Positions 26,924-38,435 of a stretch of DNA of 64,000 bases are shown here, in pieces (the first letter of the stretch is position 1; every line of letters begins with the position of its first letter). The translations under genes and the position numbers were made by a program. The notes beneath the pieces were generated by a model that was given only the letters and a program-made list of their open reading frames with translations, did no database searches and was not told the DNA's origin. This DNA is from Tamarix chinensis (Eukaryota > Streptophyta > Magnoliopsida > Caryophyllales > Tamaricaceae), in NCBI GenBank assembly GCA_030549775.1, contig CM060181.1, positions 53,760,218-53,824,217 on the forward strand, written 5' to 3'.

Positions 26924-29900
26924 ATGGCCAACAAAAACATTGATAGGGATAGCAGTGATGAAGAAGGGAAGAGGGGACCTACGATTATGAGAATTATCAT
27001 AGACATGAGGAATAGAGGAGAAGTAGTCGATTTGGGATGGAATACTTACAATCTTCCCATCGGCCCTTACGCAGATATGTTCTTGACCTACATTTCACTT
27101 GTGACCCGTAACCGTGTTCCTATCTCCTATAATAATTGGAAGCAGGTTCCACAGGGTCATAAGGAGCATATTTGGCAGGAAATCACGGTAAATATGCTAT
27201 TTTATGTAATCTTTTTTGTATGTCAAATGTTATTAATTTTATTACATTAACATTGGTATACATCTACATGTCTTATTTTGCAGAAAGTGTTCAATGTCCC
27301 AGAGAGTAGGAAGAAATGACTTCTTAGACATTGTGGGGAGCGTCTAAGAACCTTTAGGTCATATTTAGCTCATAGAAAAATGTATAGAAAGAAGGATGGT
27401 TCTGTACGACAGAACCCACCCAAACGATACGGTTTCATCGATCAAGAAAGTTGGAACCAATTCATTGCTTATCGTCTTACAATGGATTTTAAGGTACTTG
27501 TTAGATAACAATTAAACTTTTTGTATCAATCCTAGTATTATGCTTAATATTGAAATAACCATGTCATTATGTTTTGGCTTGTCACATAGGAAAAAAGTAA
27601 CCAAAATAAAGAGAATGCCAAGCAAAATAAATACCGGCATAATATGGCTCGCAAAGGCTATGCGGGCCTTGAAGAGGAGTTGGTATGCATTTTGTCATTA
27701 TCTATTTACATGTAAATGTTGAATTATATAATAATATTCTTAATTAAGAATATTTTTTGATTTGTAGCTCCTAGCCCAAGACTTGGACCCATGTACCTCG
27801 TCCATCAATATTGGTACATTATGGAAGAAGGCTAGAGCAACAAGAGATGGATATATTAATGAATATGTTGATGTTGCAGCCAAAAAAATTCTAAGTTTGT
27901 AGATATCTAGAACCCTACTTAGTTTTCTTTTAGAAAACTATTATATTATGTTTATTCCTATAAGTTAAATTTACAGGATGAACTTGAAACGTCAGAAGGT
28001 GAGGAGGTGGACCAATATAGCATTGTGGCCCAGGCTACAGGAATTGTAGAACACCCTGGAAGACACAGGGGCATTGGATTGGGTGTTACGAGAACGAGCA
28101 TATGTGGTCGATCTCGTGGTTCTCGTAGCACTAATGAGCAAGTCGCCATCCTCACCCAAAAATTGAACGTGGCATTTGAACGGATGGCAACAATGGAGCA
28201 AGAGTTGTCATTTATTAAATCTCAAGGGTATAAGCCATCCGATTCAGTAGACCATGATCAGCTTCACATACCTAATGTAAATAGCGTCAGAGATAGTTGT
28301 GAAGCTGATGCATTTCTTTCTACTCTTCCGAGGTAAGCATTACAAACTATGAATTGTTATTAAATGTATTCGGTGTAATAAATTATTAATAATGTATAAT
28401 ATTTTTGTTTAGGGTTTGCATAAATGTGACTTATTAGCGAATGACCTTTCAACAATTTTGGCGAAAGGAGGGCATTAGTCCGCATTAGTCACATTATTGA
28501 AACACAAACAATCCACGGGTACAATTTAGCCCTAAATACAAGGCCGGTGAGTATTAACACTCCAATCATTGGCAGTGCACACTTGCCTTGTTATAAAGAG
28601 GGCGATGAGGCAACCACAGTACTAGAAGCTCATGGAAGCTTCGTGGCTTGGCCTGCGGATCAAATACGTCTCACTACTGAAGAGGTATTGACATTTGACA
28701 TGTTTATTAGACCTTGTTTAGTAGTTACACTATATATACCTTTTTCATATATATATATTTATATGCTCAATATATATTTTGTTTAATATTATCAATTAAG
28801 GAATAAAAAAAGAAGACTGCTTTTGCTAGTAAAACCAAGAGACGTACTAGCAGAACGAGCAACACAAAATAGGGCGCTACTAAAGGAAAGAGAGCTAAAT
28901 CTGAAAAATCAGTTGCCCCACAAAAGATTCCTTCTTCAAATCAGCAAAGCCAACCTCCACCAGCATTAGCTATATTATATTTTTATGCCCAAAACTACCT
29001 CAGGGACAATTATATTTTCATTGATTGTCGTCCTGAGTATGTTGGGAGGGACGATGCTACTTACATGGTATCGACGGCTGACATAAGCGACATTTATAAT
29101 CAAGAATGGATGTCAACCATAAGTGTCGCCGTCTATGTCACGTAAGTATTATTTCATTTTGAGATTTTAGTACTCTTAACTTATACAATTGGAATTTTTA
29201 TGACCTCTTATATGAGTTATTATTTATTAACAAATATGCATTGTTTTTGTTGTCCATAGGTTGGTAGCTACTCGAGTTGCGATGGAGGGAATGCTGTCCT
29301 CTATTGTGTTTGTGTGCCCATACTACATAGCTGACGGTAGTACAATAAGAGAGGGTAGGCACATAAACTATTTAGCGGATCGCATTTTGATTGAGGGACA
29401 CAACAAGCTCTATCTCATTCCTCACCTCGCAATTGAACATTGGGTTTTGTACGCCATCCGACCTGATCTTAATAAAGTCTATGTGTTTGATTCCCTTCGA
29501 ACCTATGACGTGCCTTTTGAAGTCGCTCGTCGTGGTGGGAAGGAATTTATCGACATGTTAGTATACTTTTCACTTCTTACTTCATTAGCTTATTTATACA
29601 TATATTCGCCTAGCTAGCTTTCATTATTTGAGGTATATATGCGTACTTACAATATTGTGTATCCAACTCTATTTATTAGGGCACTACGGACAGCGTATCA
29701 AAGGAGAGGTGGGAATGGTGTCCCAGACCCAAAGAATGTTCAATACGAGCCTGTCATAGTAAGTAGGAAGGCAACTATTTTGTATTTTATTTTCATTAAA
29801 ATTAATATCTAATAGTTAGAGAGCTAACTGAATTTATATGACAGTGTCCACAACAGCAAAATGACAAAGATTGTAGATACTATGTATGTAGATCAATGGA

Positions 29901-30152
29901 TCTGATAGTCCAAAATAGATCGGTCAACATAGATCCAAGCCATGTATGTTTTCTTTTCGATATTTTTCCATTAATGAATCATGACATATATGTTTGATAA
30001 TTGATGTAAGTGCTAACTGTATATTAATAAAAACTTGGGATTTGTAGTTTTTCACCGATGATTATGCACAAGGCCAGCAATACAATGTTGAAGAAATTGA
30101 TGAAGTGAGAGAGCAATGGGCCAAGCATGTGCACTCATTCATTCGGTATTAG
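26924..30152 (+). pseudogene. CACTA-borne spliced gene: plant transposase domain, DUF8039-like, Ulp1-type C48 protease
   Basis: Eleven exons can be read by protein similarity and GT..AG borders: about 26924-27187, 27284-27493, 27590-27682, 27768-27892, 27977-28332, 28413-28684, 28801-29140, 29260-29556, 29680-29758, 29845-29943 and 30048-30152. Exons 1-5 resemble the plant transposase family PF03004 ('VPISYNNWKQVPQGHKEHIWQEI', then 'GTLWKKARATRDGY' and a coiled-coil-like end). Exon 6 ('ETQTIHG' and 'GSFVAWP') resembles DUF8039. Exons 8-10 are Ulp1-like: catalytic His in EHWVL (29438-29440), Asp in FDSL (29489-29491), Gln in CPQQ and Cys in KDC (29872-29874), although the usual Gly after Cys is Arg. 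Stops lie at 27317, in exon 7 near 28804 and 28868, and exon 6 needs a frame change, so the full protein cannot be made. A shorter product from exon 8 onward remains open in principle. Confidence 0.8.
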
Positions 30153-30459
30153 GTAGAGATCTATATATTCTACATGCATGTTCAGGCTTGTATTTTGTCT
30201 ACGTCTTTAAGTCTTTTAATTAAGCTAGATTTATAAACATTTTTCTTTGGTGTGTAGAGCTACCAAGTTGTGGTATGCCTACTAATTTTGATTCTTGAGT
30301 ATATATGTCCGGTGTATTAACAAAGGATTGATTGAAATTATGGTGTGATTGCAGATATGTTATCAATTGATGTTGTTTTACAATGCAGATTTGGTAATTA
30401 TTTGAACATACAACTGTGTATGTGGGCAGGAACAAAACTGCAAAAACTAAAAAAAAAAC

Positions 30460-30895
30460 TAGAGTTTTAATAACGGTTCTGATGAAAACCGTTATTAAAA
30501 GATGTTTTAATAACGGTTCTGATGTAAACCGTTATTAAAACTCTGTATTTTAATAATGGTTTTCATAAGAACCGTTATTAAAACTCTGGTATTTTAATAA
30601 TGGTTTTCATAAGAACCGTTATTAAAACTCTGGTATTTTAATAACGGTTTTCATAAGAACCGTTATTAAAACCTACCTTTTAATAACGGTTTTCATCAGA
30701 ACCGTTATTAAAACTCTCTTTTTTAACAACGGTTTTTCTCAAAAACCGTTATTAAAAATGCATTTTATGCTCATATTGGCGGATTTTTTTATATTTTTGA
30801 TAACGGTTATGAACGGTTATTAAAGATTTAATAACGGACGTTTTAATAACGGTTGAAAACCGTTATTAAAACTGTAAAATAACCGTTATTAAAAC
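30460..30895. repeat. CACTA right subterminal palindromic array
   Basis: About ten units of 'tttaataacggtt' plus its inverse 'aaccgttattaaa', spaced about 35-45 bases apart, with a few decayed to 'taatggtt'. The first eight are very regular; the last ones, near the terminus, are shorter. They mirror the left array and probably bind the element's own regulatory protein. Confidence 0.92.
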
Positions 30896-30915
30896 TACTT
30901 TGTGGGGTAGTGAGT

Positions 30916-32878
30916 CTAATTGTGTGTGAAGCTGAATAGAGTTGCGTTGCAAGCTTGCTTGTTTGTGAGCCACCCATATATTCTACCGCCCTCCCCAAAA
31001 TTACACTTGGTTAATGAATCTCCTTTATATGTTTTTGAATTTTAAAATTTTAGAAACTTATACTCGAACAATCACTAAACCTGATGATATTTAACTGATT
31101 GGAATACTTTAACTGATAATCTTTGAAGCACCATTTTCTCCACAAGTGGCATATAGTTGTTCTATGAATTATCACCTCTGAACTAAAGACAAAAAGAGAA
31201 ACCAAGGTGTTTCTCTGCGGCCCCTCTCAACAAGAACCTATGTGCATATCATATGCAGGCTAATAGAATGAATCAAAAAAGGGAGCAAAATATGAAGGAA
31301 TGATATATAGCGAGGCTGATAGGTTGTAATGGAACTTTTGAGGAATCCAAGGCCACGATCTTTACTTATTTGTTCTTTCATTCATCATTTGTACATTAAA
31401 ATTTTATGCATCTATATGTTCCCTTTTTTGCTTTTGAATTATCATCGTTTGTAGCTAGCAAGCGAACTAGCCTTATTCCCCTACCCCTCCATCGTCCTTC
31501 ACCATGTTCAAAGTTGTTGAGAAAAGATGACCTGGAACAAGTTTAGTATAATGACCCTTAATATACTTTTTTTTTGGAATATACATGCAGATTTGTGTGT
31601 GTATATATTACATGCATGATAGAGTGCGGTTTTTCTTTTTCTTTTTTTCCATTCAATCATTGATGGGTCATTGTTTTGAAGCATTATTGCAAAAAGAAAG
31701 GGCTCTGGTAGAGGGAAAAGGCGTTGGGTGATGAGCAAGGCTTTTAGCACGTGACTGACCATTGACTCGGATGACTCAGTCTTTCCGACCCACCTATCTG
31801 CCCATTTCAAAAACCAAAATAATAATAATAATAATAATAATAACGATAAATCTGAAAAGCTCAGACGATCGATCTGATTGTGCCTTTTAACATGACAACT
31901 GACAGCTTTTGCTTTAGCATGCAGATGCATGCTTGGTTTTCCAATCTGGGCTTCCTCCACTGCCTTTCGTAAGCCAATTCTCAGCGATATTTGTATTTAT
32001 CATGAAAATTAGATGTCGTAAGACTCAGCCCATCATTCGACAGATTGTTGGGTATAATTGTTTTAACGAACGTGCTGGAATGGGCCGAGAAAACGGCACG
32101 TAGCTCGTAAACTTCTACGGAACAAAACCAAATCTAGCGTTCATCTTGTGCCGTGAATGGGCTCTGAGAACGATTCTCACTACACATCCCCCCTCCCCTT
32201 TTCTGGGAAGGACATGCTGCACCTATATATAAGCTAACGTTGATTGTAATTAGAGATGACAAGAAATCCAACCAATTTTATCATATGAAATGTAAATAGA
32301 CATAAATAAATAGATATAGATATGAACGTACACGAAGAAAAATATATTTATCGGGTTTTGATATATATATTGGTAAGGGATTTTAAAATCCCTACATTCT
32401 TCTATACCCATATTAGTACCCACATTCATTTACCTAATAAGAAATTTATATCTTAGTATCATTTAAGTAACATATTATATACTTTTGAAGGTTAAAAAAA
32501 TGAAAATAAAATTAAATGTTAACAATATGAGTATCTAATTCTACCATTAATTATATACTTTTTACTTTAAATCTAATGAATTTTATCCGATAGATATATA
32601 AATTAATATGGATTTTAGCTTAAGAATTTGTTGTGTTAGCCTACTTGCATGGTTGTTGTCGTCTTTGTGCCTTGTGTTTACTAGTTTCTACTATGTTGTG
32701 TCACTAGTTTCTTAATACTTTGTTTTCAAGGCAGTATTACCAAGTTAAATTGGATGTGTATAAGGTTGAAATAAATGTTTTGGTTGGATAAGTTATCTAC
32801 TTGAGAATATTTTGGAAGTTATAGGAATTAGAAGAGTAGTATTGTCGTAAGAGGAGAACCTTGCTTATTACTTGGAGA
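30916..32878. other. Unassigned, partly less AT-rich DNA with promoter-like motifs
   Basis: No exon can be supported. A G-box core CACGTG sits at about 31749, and an (AAT)n run at 31819-31843. 32030-32230 is comparatively GC-rich, with 'gaaaacggcacgtag'. This is one of the few stretches that does not look like a known repeat and could be old unique sequence. The 150-codon minus-strand frame at 31508-31960 contains a leucine run coded by the AAT microsatellite and is unlikely to be a gene. Confidence 0.4.
31819..31843. repeat. (AAT)n microsatellite
   Basis: About eight AAT units ending in 'aacgat'. Confidence 0.85.
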
Positions 32879-33352
32879 TAGGGTTGTTAACAAATCGAGT
32901 CAGCTTGCGAGCCTTATTGACTTAACTCGTTTGTTTATGAAAATAAATCAAATCTAAGTCTTATTTTTTTTATTAAACGAGTCAAGCTCAAGCAAAGGGA
33001 GGTTTAGTCATTTTTCGTTATTAGGATTGATCTTGATTCGACTCGTTTATAAGCTTAACTTATTCGTTTATAGGATAGGCTTGTATAGAATGTACTTAAT
33101 AAATTAGCTAAATAGTTAAATGGGCATTTAAAGAAGCCAAATAACTAAACAAACTAATTTGGTTTGTATAACTTTCTAACAAACCGAATAGTTAAACGAG
33201 TAGCATGACAAATCATTAGTTTTTGAAAGTTAAGCAAGCGAGCCGAGCCACCTCACGACCCTTATTGAGTAGATCTTGTTTGACTTGTTTTGAACTTGAG
33301 CCAAGCTTGAGCCAGGGAGCATTCAACTCGATTTGGCTCATTAACAACCCTA
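32879..33352. mobile_element. hAT-like MITE (474 bp)
   Basis: The left end TAGGGTTGTTAAC and the right end TTAACAACCCTA are inverted partners, and similarity extends inward ('aatcgagtcagc' against 'gatttggctcatt'). The 8-bp flanks are cttggaga (32871-32878) and attggaga (33353-33360), seven of eight identical. TAGGG/CAGGG starts with 8-bp duplications are typical of hAT elements. The interior repeats 'gactcgttt' and 'gagccgagcc' words in both orientations. No coding capacity. Confidence 0.8.
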
Positions 33353-33899
33353 ATTGGAGATTATAAGCATAAGGTAAATAGAACCATTTGGCATGTTTGT
33401 GATTTGGTTGGTGTGAAGTTTGAAATTTAAGGGAAATAAGACGTTAATATTGTTATTAGGAATCTTTGTTTATGATTTTGGGGATATCATTAAGGGGCGT
33501 AGTAAAGAGGAAGTATAATATTTTGGTTGTTGGGAAGGAGCCCAACTTTGTATGTGTGGTCAGTTTTCTTTAGGATTAAAGTATAATATATTGGTGTTAG
33601 AGATATTTATGAAAGATGATACATGGAGAACTCATCATAGGATTAATCTAGATGGCTGGGTTGTTTACTCTAGATGATGATGGTGACCTAGAGAGTGGTG
33701 TTAAGGAGGAAGTGGACTTTTAGGAGATTAATATGAATATCTAGTAGTTGATTTTGATAAATATTTGATAGAGGAGTAGACCCTTGAAGATGATGAGTAG
33801 TTGGTTCTGGTTATGTTGGTGTAGATACATATAGTATAGTTGGTGTGTTAGAACTTTAGTAGGTTGTAACTCACTATCTTTTCTACTCATTCCCAAATC
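33353..33899. other. Unassigned DNA between MITE and the nested block
   Basis: The stretch is G-rich on the plus strand with many 'gttgg' and 'gatgatga' words, but no frame, repeat border or RNA is recognisable. It is the left flank of giant repeat C. The same locus should continue at 58396 once the nest is removed. Confidence 0.5.
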
Positions 33900-34199
33900 C
33901 TACAAGTCACACCCCAAAAAGTAGTAACCTTAATTTTAAGCATTTAACCTTTTATCCAAAACTCAACCCTTAAATATCAATATAAATATTTTTGTTAACC
34001 CTTAACTTGCAAACCTAGATAAATTATTTAATAAATTTATCATAATTATTTGATCCATTTTCTTTATATTTAAATCCACCCTAAATAGATAATTTTACCC
34101 AGTTCATTTTTCCTAAATGAATACCCTAAATATGGATAGAATAATTTTACCCTAATTCTAAATCTAAACATAATTTTAATTCTAACCCTAATTTTATTT

Positions 34200-35560
34200 T
34201 ATTTTTTCTTTTTCTTACTTTTTCTCCTTTTTCTTTATTTTTCTTTCTCACCTCCTCGTCTTGCCATCCCAATTCACCTTCTCGTTTCTTCTTTTTTCTC
34301 CTCCCTAGTTTGCCAACCGAACCTACCTTTTTCTTTATTTTATTTCACCCTCCCTAGCCTACTAATCTAGCTCTTCCCCTTCTTTTCTTTTTCTTTAATT
34401 TTTTTTCTTTCTTTTTTCTTTTCTTACTTTCCTTCTCCCTTGACCAACCTATGAGCCAAATTCCACCTTACACACACCTATACCCCTTTCCTCTTCTAAC
34501 CAAAAAACTCCATGCATGCTCCCTCATATGCCTTTTCCTACCTATCCAACCCCTCGCACCTCTACATTTTTGCAATGCCCTTCCTCTGCCATCCCATGAT
34601 CCTAAATCATCTTTGCCTACACCACTCCCTAACCATAAGACCAATCTACGTCAAACCATATCTTTTCCAAACATGCCTTCTATAACCCTATACCCTTATC
34701 CCCACTCTGCATTAGAACCATTTTTCCCAAATCATTTGTATATACATGCCTCCCTCCCAGTTCCCAATTGCATACATACACATATATCCCATACTCCTCC
34801 CTATCCTTTGGTCCCATTTGACTTCCCCCAACAAAACCACCATCGTTGCCCTTGTTTAGCTTTGTCAGCCATCATCACTACCCTTATTCACTACAACCAA
34901 CCACTTAAGCCTCTCTTCCTCTCCTTCCTCTCTTCTTCTTCCTCATTTGCCTCTATTGTTGATCCCTATTTATTCTCCTTTCTCCTCCTTCTCTCCTCCT
35001 AGTTTTGCTATGTTTTGTGGTTGTCACATGGCCGTGCACTGCCCACACACAATTGTGCGACCTAACCCACTCCCAACTCATGCCCATCTTTACATGCCTC
35101 CCTCCTTCCCTCCATGCCTTCTCCCTACTTTCCATGCCTCCCTCAACTTTTCTCTCTCCTCCTCAACCTTCCATAGCCTTTCATCAATAACATATCTCAA
35201 CCATCAACCCTCATATCCTCCCTGTTGTGTGTCCCTTTTCCTTTGTGTCGTAGCCTTGGGTCAACCACTTCCTCCCTCGCAACACAATCTAATGCCAATT
35301 TTATCTACTCTTTACATCATCACTCCTCACCGCATCGCCCTACCTACCTATGTCACCTACCATCCCTGTTGTTTTCCCATCTCTACTGTAGGCTACCCTT
35401 ACCAGCACCATCATCCCCAATGCAAACTTCCCTTGTCGCTGCCAACACGAGACCATACCACCCATAGTGCACCTTTCCCTAAACCATCACCTCCACCCAT
35501 CCCGCCAACCCCTATCAAAGCCCTCATTCTTGCCCAACTTATGCCACTCATGTAGTGTGA
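34200..35560 (-). repeat. Purine-rich block of copy C (pyrimidine-rich on plus strand)
   Basis: Long C/T runs on the plus strand give proline/serine/leucine frames of 183 and 202 codons (34451-35002, 34947-35555). Because the equivalent blocks in A and B lie in the same place within the repeat and are just as biased, these frames are composition effects, not genes. Confidence 0.7.
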
Positions 35561-36620
35561 GGTTAACAATTAATTTTTACCTTTTTTTCAAAATTAAGGA
35601 CATTTTGGTAATTTTTTATTAATATATAGTTTAATAAAAAAAGTTACTATTTTATTCATTAAATATTATTATGGTTAATTTGGTATTATTTTTAAGTAAA
35701 AAAGTTCTATTAGTAGAACCTAATAAATTTTAGTAGATTACCTATTATTTGTGCTTTTGCTAAAAATCAAGTAATTCTTATACTTTACTAAAATATCAGA
35801 TATCGCATGATAACACATTAGGATTTTTGGTGTATAAATTATATTAACCATGTTCCTTACATTATAATTATTTTTTTGAAAAGGTTAGAATGAAATTTGG
35901 CGAAATAGACCATGATGATTTGCATAAAGTATTATATGTATAAAAGCATGTTAAAATGAGTTAAAATGTTGTAAATAAATTACATATGTCATGTACGCTC
36001 AATATGATAAGTTGAGCATACTTAAGAATATTTTAGAATAAATATTATTATGTTTTTCCCTAGGGGAAATTTTGTCATTTAATCATATTGTAATATTTAC
36101 TCTGATAAAAATACCTAATATATCTTAATTATTATTATGTATGGAGCTATGTGATTTGATGTTTTATAAACATAGTTTAGCATGAATATTATTATATTCC
36201 CTAGGGGTATTTTGGTCATTTTAAGCATATCATAATAATTATTTTGATAAGTATGTCTAATATGTATTATTTATTATTAAGCATAAGAATATGTGATTTG
36301 GTTTTTTAGAAATGCATGTTAAGGTTTTACGTGCAACATCATGTGTAAGGAAAAATAACCATTTAGCGTGCTCGGTAATTTATTTACATGTTAAATAATT
36401 TAATTTTTGTGTTTTATAATTTTCATGATAAATTAATAGATAAAATATAAATTAGTATTTATAATGGATATGACATCAAGGGCATTTTAGTTTTTGGTTT
36501 AATGTGCCCAAATATGAATAATTAAACTTAAGATGGCCTTGGTAGATATCTAACATTGACTTTAGTGTTGACTTGATTAATGGTTGTCTTGAATAATTAG
36601 ATATGAGTTAAAATGGTGAA

Positions 36621-38366
36621 TGTTAACCTCAATTGTTAAATAATGCCATTATACTTGTTTTGATGATAACAAATGGATCTTGGTATTTAATATGCTTGCT
36701 TAAGTGTTCATATTCAAGAAAAAAACACCTACAAAAGGAACCAAGATTTGAATAAAAGCATTTTATGTGTCTTAGGAATATTGTGAAGAGTTAAGTTAAG
36801 AAAAGTTCATATTTAAAACAAAACTCTTTAATACTCCTTTTTAAAAAAAATACTTCAGTTGATTTCATTTTATAAATCTTCTAAAAGTAGTTTCAAAGAA
36901 AATTGATTTGTTCTAGTCAAAACCAATAGAATGGTCCACAAACCAACTGACTGGTTCAGTTTAAACAAAGCCATTGGTTATGTTAAAACTCAGATAGATT
37001 GACTAGTGTATAAAACCAAACGAATGGTTTCCTTGAATCGATCAACTAGTTTGGAAACCGATCAACTAGTTTGGCCAATCATTCCATGGGCTTCAATCTT
37101 ATAGAAACCTAGATTGTCTTTGTTTAAACACATCAACTAGATTAGGTAAACCAATCGATTGGTTGAAAAACAAATCGACTGGTTTGACCAACAATTCTAT
37201 GGGTTTCAATCATGCATAAACTTTATTCGTCTCAATTTAAACAAATTGGCTGGTTCTGGCAAACCGATCAATTAATTGAGAAACCGATAGACTAGTTTGA
37301 CCAACCGCTCCATGAGTTTCAATCTTGTAGAAACCCAATCCATCTCTGTTTAAACACCTTTACTGGTTTATACCAACTGATTGACTGGTTGTCAAACCAA
37401 TCGACTATTTTGGTCAACTGATCAATGGTTTTATTTTTCTAGAATTCTAGCTCCTCTCTATTTAATCACATCGACTGGTTTTTGCCAAATTGATCTACTG
37501 GTGTCACCATACTTGGATGATTTTCATATATGTTTCAAAACCAACCATATACAGTGCCATACCGATTGTCTAGTTTGAAAAAAACTAATCGACTGGTTCA
37601 GAAAATGGAAACAATCTATTTTGGTCATGAACAATTAGTAGGTTGGAACAAACTAATTGAATGGCCGTATAATCAATCGATTGGTCAGCATTAATGTTGA
37701 TTTTCTGCTTGTTGGGCGAGACAAATTTTTGGAAATTTGTATGTAACGGCTATACACGAGGGTAATCCTTATAAATGAGGTCCCTCTGCATTTATTACAA
37801 CTAAAATTTTAAATCATTGATTGTGTAATAAATCTCTTACACTAAAATCATTTAATTGCTCACTCAAAATTCCAAACTTTCATATTTCTGTGTTTTTACT
37901 AAAAAGTATTCTTTGCTCACTTCTCTTAGCTAGAGCTGTTCTCAAATTCTAATATCCTATATTACATCTAGCTAGATTACGTGTCATTCAAATATCAACA
38001 CTTTCATATCTTGTATTTGGTGAGCGTCATTTGTAATCATAACCTCCTCTCAAAAATCACTTAAAGGGGTTAGTGAGTGTTTGCCTATCATTTTTGAGAG
38101 ATTTATGTGGTGAGTTTAGAGAAGAAAAATAGGTCAAGTTGTAAATCATCCTTGATAGGGTCATTGAGATTGTAAGGCTCATAAACTAAGAGAAGAGTGA
38201 TAATAAATAAAAGACATCACTATTTCAAAAATCTAAAAAGGAGAACCTTTTTGTCATGGACTTAAATAGTAATTTACTCTTGAATCACTCTAAGTTATGT
38301 GTTAAATTTTTATTTAGTCATTTCCATGGCACAAAATCTTATTCACCCTCCTCTAGGGTGTTTTCA
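36621..38366 (+). repeat. Copia 5' LTR (1746 bp)
   Basis: Starts TGTTAACCTC and ends TTTTCA. 36900-37700 is an array of imperfect 'aaccgatcgactggttt' units separated by about 40-60 bases. A TATA box (37770-37776) is followed by the leader-type region. It is about 500 bp longer than the 3' LTR, mainly because it has more of the array units. Confidence 0.92.
37770..37776 (+). promoter_or_regulatory. TATA box of the copia 5' LTR
   Basis: TATAAAT preceded by 'gagggtaatcct'. The same context is kept in the 3' LTR (56303-56310) and, reversed, in LTR D (59015-59022). Confidence 0.75.
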
Positions 38367-38368
38367 AT

Positions 38369-38380
38369 TAGTATTAGAGT
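38369..38380 (+). other. Copia primer-binding site (initiator tRNA-Met type, decayed)
   Basis: 'tagtattagagt' begins two bases after the 5' LTR and matches the usual TGGTATCAGAGC with transition-type changes (G to A, C to T). Confidence 0.75.
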
Positions 38381-38435
38381 AAGGGCACCTCTTAAAAGAT
38401 TCAACAATCCGAGGTGAAAAATATCCATAAGTGGA

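Larger units (their letters stand above)
25377..30912 (+). mobile_element. CACTA (En/Spm-like) transposon with complete ends and an Ulp1-type gene
   Basis: The left end reads CACTACTACGAAAAC and the right end TTTGTGGGGTAGTG, the imperfect terminal inverted repeats of the CACTA superfamily. AGT flanks both ends (25374-25376 and 30913-30915), the expected 3-bp duplication. Both subterminal regions are packed with 'taataacggtt..aaccgttatta' units. Inside is one plus-strand spliced gene (26924-30152) with plant-transposase-type, DUF8039-like and Ulp1-type regions. I could not find a TNP2-like (TPase) reading frame, and at 5.5 kb with all coding space accounted for it probably depends on another copy. 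The gene carries several stops. In the long first intron are (TA)n, (AC)n, (TAA)n and telomere-like tracts. Confidence 0.92.

Noticed and set aside
31508..31960. 150-codon minus-strand frame with a leucine run
   Set aside because: The leucine run is encoded by the (AAT)n microsatellite and the rest matches nothing known.
32240..32640. Possible second hAT-like MITE
   Set aside because: Some 'tacccatattagtaccc'-type sequence typical of such elements is present, but neither terminal inverted repeats nor an 8-bp duplication could be found.
34451..35555. Two overlapping proline/serine-rich frames (183 and 202 codons)
   Set aside because: Composition effect of the pyrimidine-rich strand of repeat C. 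There is no conserved motif and no start context, and the same module is non-coding in sibling copies.
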